Of a stretch of DNA of 17,917 nt, positions 7,527-15,530 are shown piece after piece; the first letter of the stretch is position 1, and every line of letters begins with the position of its first letter. Source of the stretch: Chitinophagaceae bacterium UBA4857 (GTDB lineage: Bacteria > Bacteroidota > Bacteroidia > Chitinophagales > Chitinophagaceae); the NCBI GenBank assembly GCA_002399735.1, contig DHEF01000035.1, positions 17,744 through 35,660 of the forward strand, given 5' to 3'. Under the pieces are notes generated by a model. That model made no database searches. It saw only the letters and a program-made list of their open reading frames with translations, and was not told where the DNA came from. A program made the position numbers and the translations under genes.

Positions 7527-7937
7527 ATGAGATACACTCTATTAATACTTTTACTAGGATTAATTATTAGTTGTACAAGTCGCTACAAAGGAATGCAGTT
7601 ATCCTCAGTAACAATAAACGATAAAAAAGCAAATAAATTAATTATAGATCGTTTTCCCGATTATGGCGATGGGCATAAAGACGGATGTGTTGTAATGGCT
7701 GAAATGCGACTAAACTTAACAGTAAATAAAAACGGGCATACTAGTGGGCAAGTAACAGATGTTTCTTCTGGTGAACCCTTACACAAAGCACGTATAGAAT
7801 TAAAGAATAAATTAAAACAAACCTACATCGTCAATACTGATAGTGTGGGGCAGTTTGCAACTAATCTATCAGCAAAGTTAACCGACTTACAAGTTAACTA
7901 TATAGGCTATCGACCATTGACTATTAAGCTTAAATAG
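7527..7937 (+). CDS. Lipoprotein with carboxypeptidase-regulatory-like domain
   Basis: The chosen ATG gives 136 residues beginning MRYTLLILLLGLIISCTS, a lipoprotein signal with lipobox IISC. An in-frame TTG at 7479 would add 16 residues before the hydrophobic core and is less likely. The C-terminal half, from GHTSGQVTDVSSGEPLHKARIEL to VNYIGYRPLTIKL, follows the pattern of the CarboxypepD_reg-like beta-sandwich. In that fold a G-x-V-x-D and G-x-P-L start is followed by TDSxGxF and then a YIGY strand. In Bacteroidota this domain is common in TonB-dependent receptors and in small surface lipoproteins. The role here is unknown. It lies 99 bases after the membrane-protein gene. Confidence 0.75.
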   Translation: MRYTLLILLLGLIISCTSRYKGMQLSSVTINDKKANKLIIDRFPDYGDGHKDGCVVMAEMRLNLTVNKNGHTSGQVTDVSSGEPLHKARIELKNKLKQTYIVNTDSVGQFATNLSAKLTDLQVNYIGYRPLTIKLK

Positions 7938-7969
7938 GGCTATCAATAAAATAAGCAAGCTAAATTTGA

Positions 7970-8416
7970 ATGTCAAATATTTATATAGAAATGGAAAATG
8001 ACTTTTTTATATCATTCGGCATTCCCAAACACGGCTGGCTACCTGTTACATTTCGATACAAAGACTTTAGTTTAGACTTTGATGCATCTGATGTGTTAAA
8101 CGACCCCATTGAAGAAGTTTTTCTTCTAACAATTTCCAACCAACCCAGCGAAAGGAGAACTGTAACCTGGTGGCTTGAACCTGTTGCATATATTTTCAAT
8201 TTTGAGATAAACATGCAAACTATAACCTTAAACATTATTGAAAAGGACGACTTGCATAAAGACAGTTCTAATGAAAAAACGCTAATTACTATAAGTGGAA
8301 ATAAACACGAAATAATCAATCACTTTCGTGCTGCACTAAAAGAATTTGCTAAGCAAAAATTTGAAGAAGAGCATTGGTCTTTCTCTTTAAGCAAAGAGAA
8401 AATTAATATGCTATAA
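7970..8416 (+). CDS. Hypothetical soluble protein
   Basis: This 148-residue protein has no signal peptide or membrane segment. The first half looks beta-rich (ENDFFISFGIPKHGWLPVTFRYKDFSLDFDASDVL). The second half ends in a helix rich in charge (HFRAALKEFAKQKFEEEHW). The opening resembles some small proteins encoded beside toxin genes, but I cannot name a family and see no toxin here. TAAATTTG at 7961-7968 matches the -7 promoter box and ends just before the ATG at 7970. If it is used, translation may start at the second methionine (7991, MENDFF). The gene lies 32 bases after the lipoprotein gene. Confidence 0.65.
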   Translation: MSNIYIEMENDFFISFGIPKHGWLPVTFRYKDFSLDFDASDVLNDPIEEVFLLTISNQPSERRTVTWWLEPVAYIFNFEINMQTITLNIIEKDDLHKDSSNEKTLITISGNKHEIINHFRAALKEFAKQKFEEEHWSFSLSKEKINML

Positions 8417-8501
8417 ATGGACAAACTAAAAGGAATATTTTTTCAAGCAAAGGTCATTCGTCTGAAAACTTAAACAATCCAGGATTTATTTGCCGCAAAA
8501 A

Positions 8502-8732
8502 TGCGGAGAAAACGCCAGTTAATCTCCGCACCTATCGCCAAAGGCGACAGAATATTAATGCGAAACTGCAAGTTTCGCATAGCAGTCGTCCTGCGGAAGA
8601 CTTGCGCCAGCTGCTATGCCAACACTTGCTATTAACAATGAACTATTAGCTATGATCTACTGCTGACGGGCTGCCCGACTGGCAGTAGTAGCTACAATAG
8701 TGCGTGGGCCTTTGCAGCCTGACATTGCACTA
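8502..8732. repeat. Cluster of inverted repeats
   Basis: Six stem-loops lie in 231 bases. They are tgcggaga/tctccgca (8502-8509 with 8523-8530), tcgcc/ggcga (8535-8547, loop of three), and a perfect 10-base pair atgcgaaact/agtttcgcat (8558-8580, loop of three). The others are gcatagcag/ctgctatgc (8577-8585 with 8611-8619), ctactgc/gcagtag (8657-8688) enclosing cggg/cccg, and tagtgc/gcacta (8698-8703 with 8727-8732). The third and fourth stems share bases 8577-8580, so they cannot both form fully. It may be a composite of dispersed repeats, a structured RNA, or the remains of a mobile element. Confidence 0.7.
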
Positions 8733-8843
8733 CTACAGAAGGCGGGAACAAAAGCTGACCGGAGTTACTGCTGCTGAAAGCCCCAGAATAGTATGTAGAT
8801 TTTAGTATGTAGTATTTAGATTTTAGCAGTTAGAAAGAAATGG

Positions 8844-8874
8844 AAAAAAGCCCTGCTCCATAAGAAGCAGGGCT
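8844..8874 (-). terminator. Rho-independent terminator of the efflux operon
   Basis: On the minus strand AGCCCTGCT (8874-8866) pairs with AGCAGGGCT (8857-8849), a perfect nine-base G/C-rich stem with an eight-base loop. It runs straight into a T-tract (8849-8844). It lies 44 bases past the stop of the RND transporter gene, which is where the tetR-to-RND transcript should end. Confidence 0.92.
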
Positions 8875-8918
8875 AACAAACAAACCGCAGAAAAACCTAT
8901 CTTATTATAAAACCAATC

Positions 8919-11900
8919 TTACACATGTTTAGGTGTATAACCATCTTCGCTTAACGCACGGTGCTCGTAATCGGCTACCATTAAGTCATCTATCGATTCT
9001 TTCTTTTTGCCTTTGTTGAATTTGGCAATTAACTTATCGAAAATGGAATACATTACCGGTACTACTATTAAGGTTAAGAATAACGAACTTAACAAACCAC
9101 CGATGATAACCCAGGCTAATCCGTTTTTCCACTCGGCACCCGCACCACTGGCTAATGCAATAGGCAACATACCAATTACCATGGCAATAGTGGTCATTAA
9201 TATAGGACGTAACCTTGCGTGGTTGGCTTGTATTAATGCATTGTACGTTGTTTCCCCTTCTGCCTTACGCTGATTAGTAAAGTCAACCAATATAATGGCA
9301 TTTTTAGCTACCAGGCCAATTAACATGATTAAACCTAAGATGGTAAATATGTTAAGTGAGTTATTAGTTAATGCTAATGCTAACAACGCACCAATAATTG
9401 ATAACGGTATAGAAAACAATACCACAAACGGATAGACAAAGTTGTTGTACAAGGCCACCATAATTAAATACACTAACACAATAGCCGCTAACAAGGCAAT
9501 ACCTAATGAACCGAAACCTTCGCTTTGGTTTTCCATATCGCCACCCCATACAAAGTTTACACCAGTTGGGCGTGATAACTTGTCAACCTTTTCGCCCCAC
9601 TCTGCTGCAATGGTACCTGTTGGGCGACCAACTGCCTGTGCCTGTACCGTTACCGAAGTACTTTTATCTCTACGCTCCAGCATACTCGGGCCTGAGCCTT
9701 CGGTTACCGTTGCAAACTGTGATAATTTTATTTGTGCACCTTTATCATTTACAAATAACAGGTTGTTTACATCGGCCACGCTTTGGCGGTTAAACTGGTT
9801 AAAGCGAATATTAATATCGTACTCGTACTCACCGGCACGATACTTACCATTGGTATTACCGCTAAACGCTGTTTGCATGGTGGCACCTACTGTTTGTAAG
9901 GATAAACCTAAGGATGCCATCTTATCTCTGTCAACCTGTACACTAATTTCCGGGTTACCGGATTCTACCGACAGTTTTATCTCCGATGCACCTTTCACAC
10001 CTTCCAACTCTTTCATAGCCAATTTAGCAAAACTCATTACACTATCCAATGTGGGACCTGTAACAATTAATGCCAACGGAGCCTGCTCGGCAGCACCTAA
10101 TATACTTACCGGTACAGTTTTTACTTTAGCCCCAACCAGTACGTTTTCTATTTCACGTTTAATTTTTGCCGCATATACGTATGAGTCATCGGTACGGCCT
10201 TTTTTATCAACCAACTGTACGCTTATTTCAGACTTATACGCCGTAGATTGGGTGGCTCCCATACCACCATCGCTTGACTGACCTACAGTAGAAATAATTC
10301 TTACTACTTCGGGCTTGGTACGTAAAAATGTTTCAGCCTTTTGGGTCATAAAGTTGGTTTGCTCCAGGGATGCATCTTTAGGCATTTCTATCTGTACTAA
10401 AAACTCACCACGATCGCTTTTTGCAAAAAACTCTGCACCAATAAAACCAGCTCCAATTAAAGTAAACGAACCTATTAATAAAGCAAATACAATGGCCAGG
10501 GTTGTTTTCTTATACTTTAACGACCATTTTAAAATACCGGTAATAAAATCGGTAAACTTGTTTAAGCCTTTTTCAAAACCAAGAATAATTTTACCAAAGA
10601 AACCTTTGCCCGTAATATGCTCCAGCTTACCAAAACGTGATGATAACCACGGTACAATGGTAAACGATGATAATAATGATAATAAGGTAGCAATAGATAC
10701 GGTTACACAAAATTCTTTTAATATATCTGCCGCTAAACCAGTGCTTAAGGCAATAGGAATAAATACTACCACAATTACCAGGGTAATGGATACTACGGTG
10801 AAACCAATCTCTTTCGTGGCATCAAATGCTGCCCTTACTTTGTTTTTACCCATCTCCATATGGCGGTAAATATTTTCCAGTACCACAATGGCATCGTCCA
10901 CCAATATACCTACCACCAATGACAGACCTAATAAAGACATTAAGTTTAAGGAGTAACCCAGCAAACTCATACCAATAAAAGTAGCAATTAACGATGCCGG
11001 AATGGCCACCATTACTATTAAGGCATTACGTATACTGTGCAAGAAGAATAACATTACTACAGCCACTAAAATAATCGCCAGTACTAAGTCAAATATTACC
11101 GCATTGGCAGACTCTAAGGTGTAAACAGAACTATCGTTTACAATACTTAATTTCAATTCCGATGAAGCGTACTCAGTATGTAAACGTTCAATAATTTTTT
11201 GTACGCCTTCGCTAACGCTTACGGCATTGGCATCAGATTGTTTCATTATCTGTACAGCAATGGCACTTTCCTGGTTTACCCTTGCAATTTTTTCTACATC
11301 CTTTTGTGCATCCTGCACATCGGCTACATCACTTAAACGTACTTGTCCACCTGCCGGGCTATTAGCCACTACTAAGTTTCTTAATTCATCAATGGTTTTA
11401 AACTTACCGGCCAAACGAATTAATACATCCTGGTTACGGGTTTGTACACTACCGGTGGGAAAATCAAGGTTGGCTGCCAGTATAGCTTGTTGTACCTGCA
11501 GAACAGATAAACCATTTGCCTCCAGTTTGGCAGCATCCATGCTTACCTGTATTTCACGTTCCTGGCCACCAATCAGGTTTACCTGTGCTACACCCGGCAC
11601 ACGGGAAATAACGGGTCCTACTCTTTTGTCCATTAAGTCAAAAAAAGCAGCTTCATCCATTTTTGCCGATGCCGATAAAGTAACCACCGGTAAATCATCC
11701 AGCGAAAACTTATTCAATGATGGTGGGTCGACATCATCCGGTAAGTCTTTTAAAATAGCATTTACTTTACGCTGCGCATCATTCAGGGCCAGGTCAACAT
11801 CAGTGCCACTATTAAGCGTAATAATAACCGATGATAAACTTTCATAAGATTTTGATTCCAGCTTTTTGATGTTTTCCATAGAAGAAACGGCGTCTTCTAT

Positions 11901-12098
11901 TTTACGTGATACGGTATTCTCCACCTCACTGGGCGATGCACCCGGGTACACCGTAGTAACCGATACTACCGAAGGGGAAAATTTAGGTAACAGTTCGTAG
12001 TTGAGCGAGGTATAACTTAATATACCGCCCAGTATCAACACGGTAAACAGTACAATTACCAGTGTTGGTTTTTTAATTGATATTTCAGCAATTTTCAT
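8919..12098 (-). CDS. RND efflux transporter, HAE1/AcrB type
   Basis: This 1059-residue protein is a full-length hydrophobe/amphiphile efflux RND pump, the inner-membrane, proton-driven part of a tripartite exporter. It opens with MKIAEISIKKPTLVIVLFTV, the first membrane helix, and LLPKFSPSVVSVTTVYPGASPSEVE is a family signature. The proton-relay aspartates are Asp401-Asp402 in GILVDDAIVVLENIYRH. The matching TM10 lysine is Lys932 in LIGLVAKNAIILVDF. The two large periplasmic loops fall at about 30-335 and 555-860. The substrate cannot be told, though drugs, bile-like amphiphiles or dyes are usual. It is last in the operon, 84 bases after the membrane-fusion gene, and is followed by a strong terminator. 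Confidence 0.96.
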   Translation of the reverse strand: MKIAEISIKKPTLVIVLFTVLILGGILSYTSLNYELLPKFSPSVVSVTTVYPGASPSEVENTVSRKIEDAVSSMENIKKLESKSYESLSSVIITLNSGTDVDLALNDAQRKVNAILKDLPDDVDPPSLNKFSLDDLPVVTLSASAKMDEAAFFDLMDKRVGPVISRVPGVAQVNLIGGQEREIQVSMDAAKLEANGLSVLQVQQAILAANLDFPTGSVQTRNQDVLIRLAGKFKTIDELRNLVVANSPAGGQVRLSDVADVQDAQKDVEKIARVNQESAIAVQIMKQSDANAVSVSEGVQKIIERLHTEYASSELKLSIVNDSSVYTLESANAVIFDLVLAIILVAVVMLFFLHSIRNALIVMVAIPASLIATFIGMSLLGYSLNLMSLLGLSLVVGILVDDAIVVLENIYRHMEMGKNKVRAAFDATKEIGFTVVSITLVIVVVFIPIALSTGLAADILKEFCVTVSIATLLSLLSSFTIVPWLSSRFGKLEHITGKGFFGKIILGFEKGLNKFTDFITGILKWSLKYKKTTLAIVFALLIGSFTLIGAGFIGAEFFAKSDRGEFLVQIEMPKDASLEQTNFMTQKAETFLRTKPEVVRIISTVGQSSDGGMGATQSTAYKSEISVQLVDKKGRTDDSYVYAAKIKREIENVLVGAKVKTVPVSILGAAEQAPLALIVTGPTLDSVMSFAKLAMKELEGVKGASEIKLSVESGNPEISVQVDRDKMASLGLSLQTVGATMQTAFSGNTNGKYRAGEYEYDINIRFNQFNRQSVADVNNLLFVNDKGAQIKLSQFATVTEGSGPSMLERRDKSTSVTVQAQAVGRPTGTIAAEWGEKVDKLSRPTGVNFVWGGDMENQSEGFGSLGIALLAAIVLVYLIMVALYNNFVYPFVVLFSIPLSIIGALLALALTNNSLNIFTILGLIMLIGLVAKNAIILVDFTNQRKAEGETTYNALIQANHARLRPILMTTIAMVIGMLPIALASGAGAEWKNGLAWVIIGGLLSSLFLTLIVVPVMYSIFDKLIAKFNKGKKKESIDDLMVADYEHRALSEDGYTPKHV

Positions 12099-12114
12099 CA
12101 GTATATCTTTAAAT

Positions 12115-12171
12115 GTCCGTTAAGCGGACGGTTGTTTGTCCCATGGAACTACATCCTATTGCAGTAGCTCC
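12115..12171 (-). promoter_or_regulatory. Intercistronic hairpins between fusion and RND genes
   Basis: The 84-base gap within the operon holds two stem-loops in the transcript. GGAGCTAC/GTAGTTCC (12171-12145, one G-T pair) is followed by GTCCG/CGGAC (12115-12129). There is no U-tract, so they are not obvious terminators. They could protect or cleave the mRNA between the two genes, adjusting the ratio of fusion protein to pump. This role is inferred. Confidence 0.45.
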
Positions 12172-12182
12172 GGTTGTAGTAT

Positions 12183-13253
12183 TTATTTAATAATTGCAAT
12201 GGTACTTCCATCGGCCAGGTTAATTTGTCCGCTGGTTACCACCTGCTCGCCTTCCTGTAAACCGCTTAGCACTTCTACCTGCTCTCCAATAATGCGGCCA
12301 GCTACTACATTACGTAACTGCACTTTATTATTTACATCGGCCACAAATACCTGGTTATTACTTACACTACCTACAAATGCACTACGTGGTATCATAATAA
12401 CCGGTTGTTGTTGCGCAAAACTAAATTGGGCAATACCATACATACCTGCTTTAATTGATTTAGCATTGTTATTGGTAATTTCAATTTTAACCGGAAAGTT
12501 TAAGCTCGCATCAGCCTTGGGTGCAATAAACTGTACCTTGCCTTTAAACTCCTGATCAGGCAATACACTTGCTTTTACTACAATGGCATCACCCAATTTT
12601 AAGTTAGCTACCTGCGCTTCTGTTACGGCAACATCCAGTGTTAAGGTGGATACGTCTACTATTTCAAACAGCTGTGTGCCCGGTGCCAATACCGATCCCG
12701 GTTCAATCATTCTTTTATTTACAATACCGTTTATAGAAGCCCTGATGTTGGCATCGTTTACTTTTATATTAGCCTGTTTTACTCTGGCTTCTGCATTTAA
12801 CAAAGACAGCGCTGCCTGATCAACCTGTTGTTGGGTTACACCTCCGGTTTTAAAAGCATTTTCATACCGTTGTTTATCTTTCAATGCATTTTGATACGCT
12901 TCTTTAGCAGTTTGTACATCTACCGATAAATTTTCTGTTTTTATAACCGCCAATGTTTGCCCTTTGCGTACATAACTTCCTTCATCTACCAATACACTAA
13001 TTACACGTCCGGCAGTTTCAGCAGAAAAATTTAATTCCTGCCCCGGCGCAAATTTTCCGTTTGCATTAAAGTCAAAATTTAATGGTGTTTTTTCCACCGT
13101 AGCTACACGCACTGCAATAGCCGAGTTGGTTTGTGCTACTATCGCAGTTTTTTCTTCATTCTTCTTTTTATTATTGCTTATTACAAAGCCTGCCACTACT
13201 ACTAAAGCAGCAACAATAACAACGGCTAGTAAAATTTTTCCAATCTTTTTCAT
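12183..13253 (-). CDS. RND membrane-fusion (periplasmic adaptor) protein
   Basis: This 356-residue protein links the RND pump to the outer-membrane channel. An N-terminal hydrophobic segment (about 5-26) without a lipobox should anchor it in the inner membrane. The lipoyl half-motif AETAGRVISVLVDEGSYVRKGQTLAVI spans 78-104. A coiled-coil hairpin follows (about 110-165, ENLSVDVQTAKEAYQNALKD onward). The second lipoyl half is ANIRASINGIVNKRMIEPGSVL (168-189). The beta-barrel and membrane-proximal domains take up the rest, ending AIIK. The order OMP, fusion protein, RND is typical for Bacteroidota. It lies 153 bases after the OMP gene, across a repeat. Confidence 0.95.
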   Translation of the reverse strand: MKKIGKILLAVVIVAALVVVAGFVISNNKKKNEEKTAIVAQTNSAIAVRVATVEKTPLNFDFNANGKFAPGQELNFSAETAGRVISVLVDEGSYVRKGQTLAVIKTENLSVDVQTAKEAYQNALKDKQRYENAFKTGGVTQQQVDQAALSLLNAEARVKQANIKVNDANIRASINGIVNKRMIEPGSVLAPGTQLFEIVDVSTLTLDVAVTEAQVANLKLGDAIVVKASVLPDQEFKGKVQFIAPKADASLNFPVKIEITNNNAKSIKAGMYGIAQFSFAQQQPVIMIPRSAFVGSVSNNQVFVADVNNKVQLRNVVAGRIIGEQVEVLSGLQEGEQVVTSGQINLADGSTIAIIK

Positions 13254-13295
13254 CTGTTTGTTTTCGGTTTATTTGTTTGTTTTATTTATTTATGG

Positions 13296-13387
13296 GGTGC
13301 CCCTCGTACCTCGGGTCGGGCTATCCGCTGCAAGTCCTCGCCACTCGTTCCTCGTGGCTGTGGGCTTTCCGCTGCTATCCCTCACCC
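13296..13387. repeat. G/C-rich repeat inside the efflux operon
   Basis: The gap between the OMP and fusion genes is much more G/C-rich than its surroundings. It contains two near-identical units, gggctatccgctg (13318-13330) and gggctttccgctg (13362-13374), 44 bases apart and each followed by a tcctc or ccctc block. Between them is ccac...gtgg (13341-13357) enclosing ctcgttcct, and cctcgtacctcg lies at 13311 and before. Similar GGGCTWTCCGCTGC units are, to my recollection, common in intergenic DNA of this phylum, so I take this as a dispersed repeat lodged in the operon. Confidence 0.55.
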
Positions 13388-13406
13388 ATCATGCGGTAAC
13401 TATGCA

Positions 13407-14780
13407 TTAGTCCACCAACAATGTTCTTAATTGCCCTTTTGCTTTTATTAATTTCACTTCCGCTACACGATAGTCCAGCAAACTAACACTGTAGGTATTT
13501 TGTGCATCATACAATGCAGTTTGTGCATCTAACAAATCGGTTAAAGTAGCCAGCCCTTGCTGATAATTATTTTGTGTATTATCCATTACCTTTTGTGCTA
13601 ACTCAATATTTTTTTGCTGGTTATTTAAAATAATAACCGAGTTTTTAATTTGTGTTTTAGCATTATCGTAATCAAGGTTTAGGTTTTGTGTAGTAGCATA
13701 CATATCTTCTTTCAGTTTACCAATTTCAATGTCCACTTGTTTGGTTCTGGCTTTAGTACCGCCGCCATTAAAAATGGGTATTTTTAAATTTAATCCCACG
13801 GTGCTTACATCAAACCAGTTTGCACCACCTGACGCACCTTTAAAAACCGGAAAATTATTGGACAATCCCTGGTAACTGTAATTACCCGATAAGGATAAAC
13901 TGGGGTAATACTCTGCCAAAATTGATTGACGCTTTTGTTTTAATAATTCCTGTTGTTTTTGCAATACCAATACATTGGTTCTGTTGTCCGTTGCAATAGT
14001 ATCGGGTAGGTCAATAGCAAATACTTCAATCGCTTTTGTTTCTGCATCAGGTATAATAACCGGTGTACCAATAGGCATTCCAATAAAAAACTTCAATTGA
14101 TTTTCCGACATAGCCACTGCGTTTAATTGCTGCTGGCGCTGACTCTGCAGGTTAGATAATTTTACATCTAACCTGTCCACATCTATTTTTTTACCCAAAC
14201 CATTTTCAAACTGGCCTTGTATTACACCACGCACTTTTTGTGTGGTATGTATATTACTATCCGTCGTTGCAATTTGCTGGCGCTGTACCAATATCTGGTA
14301 ATAAGAAGTAGCTACTTTTTCCAACACCTGTTCCTCCGTTAACTCGGCATTTAACTGGTAAAACTCACGGGTTGTTTTAGCCGCTTTCAAACCCACAAAA
14401 ACCGATTGGTCAAATAAGTTTTGGGTTACCGATACACCTACATTGGCATTCCATTTTTGGCCAAAAGCAACCAATAAAGTTTGCCCCGGGTTAACAGGAT
14501 TAAGCTCACCAGGTAACGCACTCATTTGCAGTAAGGGGTTATAGTTAAGGGCCCCGCTACCGCTTATTTGTGGTAAGGCCCTTGCTCTTACCTCATCTAC
14601 CTGGTATTGTGCGTTTGTTACATCCAGCTTTGCTTTACGGGCATCGGTGTAATTTGTCAGTGCATAGTTTAGTGCACTTTTTAATGTAAGCGGTTCGGTA
14701 TTTTGTGCCTTTGCTACCGGTATAATCAACGCTACCGAAAGCAAAAAAAACACCGTTTTACGAAATAAATCTGCTATCAT
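13407..14780 (-). CDS. TolC-type outer-membrane efflux protein
   Basis: This 457-residue protein belongs to the outer-membrane efflux (OEP/TolC) family, the exit duct of the tripartite pump. A signal peptide (FRKTVFFLLSVALIIPVAKA) should be cut after Ala25. The two OEP repeats follow, beginning LTLKSALNYALTNYTDARKAKLDVTNAQYQ and, in the second half, TNVLVLQKQQELLKQKRQSILAEYYPSLSLSGNYSYQG. The latter is the typical long-helix and beta-strand pattern. The C-terminus GLATLTDLLDAQTALYDAQNTYSVSLLDYRVAEVKLIKAKGQL is strongly family-like. It starts 21 bases after the tetR stop, so it is co-transcribed with the regulator and with the fusion and RND genes. Confidence 0.95.
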   Translation of the reverse strand: MIADLFRKTVFFLLSVALIIPVAKAQNTEPLTLKSALNYALTNYTDARKAKLDVTNAQYQVDEVRARALPQISGSGALNYNPLLQMSALPGELNPVNPGQTLLVAFGQKWNANVGVSVTQNLFDQSVFVGLKAAKTTREFYQLNAELTEEQVLEKVATSYYQILVQRQQIATTDSNIHTTQKVRGVIQGQFENGLGKKIDVDRLDVKLSNLQSQRQQQLNAVAMSENQLKFFIGMPIGTPVIIPDAETKAIEVFAIDLPDTIATDNRTNVLVLQKQQELLKQKRQSILAEYYPSLSLSGNYSYQGLSNNFPVFKGASGGANWFDVSTVGLNLKIPIFNGGGTKARTKQVDIEIGKLKEDMYATTQNLNLDYDNAKTQIKNSVIILNNQQKNIELAQKVMDNTQNNYQQGLATLTDLLDAQTALYDAQNTYSVSLLDYRVAEVKLIKAKGQLRTLLVD

Positions 14781-14801
14781 TTTGTTTGAAATTATTGTCT
14801 G

Positions 14802-15440
14802 TTAATTATTGTATGTAAGGTTGTTTGTTTGTGTAGTATCTACCAGTCTTTTTCCTTCTTCGGTTGTAAGGCTGTATAAAATATATTTTACCAACTGTTG
14901 TTTAATATGGCGTTTAGAGTTATCTAACAACAAAGCGGTAGGCATTTTATTTATGTATTCCAATTGATACACGGTATGTGCAGCAAATACATCGCTGTTT
15001 ATATTACTGTGATAAATATGTTCCCGAATACCTCTTTCAATATTGTAAGAAAGTATAGTGGGCAAAAACAGATTTCTAAAAACCTTAAACTCCCGATAAG
15101 TACTGTAGTAAAAACGCTTTAACTCACTTATTACAGTGGGATTAAAATGTTTGTTAAGCGACATAATTATTTTACAGATATTCTTATACTCGGTCACTGC
15201 GTTTTCGCCCCTGTCATTAATATCCAGTAAACGCTTTTCGGTATAAGCTATAATGTGTTTGTATACCGCATCTACAAAAGCTGTTTTATCGGAATAAGAT
15301 TTATAAATCGTTTTTTTAGAAATACCACTGCGTTGCGCTATTTCATCCAACGTAATACTATGCGGACCTTTTTGCATAAACAGTATCATGGCGTTCATCA
15401 ACATATTGTTATTTTCTATTTGGACATTTTTATTTAACAT
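14802..15440 (-). CDS. TetR/AcrR regulator leading the efflux operon
   Basis: The ATG at 15440 gives 212 residues; a TTG at 15449 would add three and is less likely. The N-terminal helix-turn-helix is SITLDEIAQRSGISKKTIYKSYSDKTAFVDAVYKHI (about 28-63), clearly of the TetR type. The C-terminal ligand and dimer domain is not assignable to a subfamily. The gene lies at the head of the OMP-fusion-RND operon with only 21 bases to the OMP gene, so it most likely represses its own operon until a pump substrate binds. Operator-like sequences lie across its start codon (15434-15449) and 90 bases upstream (15524-15539). Confidence 0.92.
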   Translation of the reverse strand: MLNKNVQIENNNMLMNAMILFMQKGPHSITLDEIAQRSGISKKTIYKSYSDKTAFVDAVYKHIIAYTEKRLLDINDRGENAVTEYKNICKIIMSLNKHFNPTVISELKRFYYSTYREFKVFRNLFLPTILSYNIERGIREHIYHSNINSDVFAAHTVYQLEYINKMPTALLLDNSKRHIKQQLVKYILYSLTTEEGKRLVDTTQTNNLTYNN

Positions 15441-15468
15441 TTTTGTCAATTTTGGTACAAAAAAAATT
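15424..15468 (-). repeat. Direct repeat across the tetR start, copy 1
   Basis: This 45-base stretch matches 15514-15558 at 39 positions. It includes a T-run ending in TTTGTA, the operator TTGACAAAAATGTTAA and the first codons of the operon's tetR (ATG TTA AAT AAA AAT GT). The start ATG (15440-15438) lies inside the operator, so a bound protein would block the initiation region. Confidence 0.8.
15434..15449 (-). promoter_or_regulatory. Operator-like site A
   Basis: Minus strand TTGACA-AAAA-TGTTAA, an imperfect palindrome with 5 of 6 positions paired per arm. It is identical to site B and differs by one central base from site C at the other tetR promoter. Together the three sites suggest a TetR operator; protein binding is inferred. 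Confidence 0.6.
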
Positions 15469-15503
15469 TCTTTTCCTTCCTGACTGGTTCTTATGAATTT
15501 TAT

Positions 15504-15530
15504 CTACATACAAACATTTATGTTTAACAT
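15504..15530 (-). other. Possible 8-residue leader ORF before tetR
   Basis: The second copy of the repeat carries an ATG in the same place as the tetR start. It reads MLNINVCM and then a stop, against MLNKNVQ at the true start. It is probably a by-product of duplicating the tetR start region. If it lies within the transcript it could act as an upstream ORF that lowers translation of tetR. There is no independent support for expression. Confidence 0.35.

Larger units (their letters stand above)
8417..8918. other. Gene-free gap after the small-gene island
   Basis: This 502-base gap contains no convincing gene. An 18-codon ORF (8417-8473) begins directly at the stop of the preceding gene but has no recognisable content. 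From 8502 to 8732 the gap is packed with inverted repeats (separate entry) and is visibly more G/C-rich than the preceding genes. The terminator of the efflux operon, reading from the other side, closes it at 8844-8874. Confidence 0.65.

Noticed and set aside
8417..8473. 18-codon ORF abutting the unknown soluble protein gene
   Set aside because: It starts directly after the stop codon, has no recognisable features and runs into the hairpin region. Chance is the simplest explanation.
8502..8732. Integron attC sites
   Set aside because: The hairpins and small genes prompted the idea, but I could not find paired RYYYAAC/GTTRRRY core sites or an integrase in the window.
8502..8732. CRISPR array
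   Set aside because: The stems differ from each other and there are no regularly spaced identical repeats or cas genes.
9442..10281. 279-codon open frame on the plus strand
   Set aside because: It lies wholly opposite the RND transporter gene, whose protein has full family motifs. The plus-strand translation is rich in Ser, Thr and Pro without any recognisable domain, as expected of a shadow.
11227..11847. 206-codon open frame on the plus strand
   Set aside because: It is opposite conserved RND periplasmic coding sequence, with no motif and no promoter.
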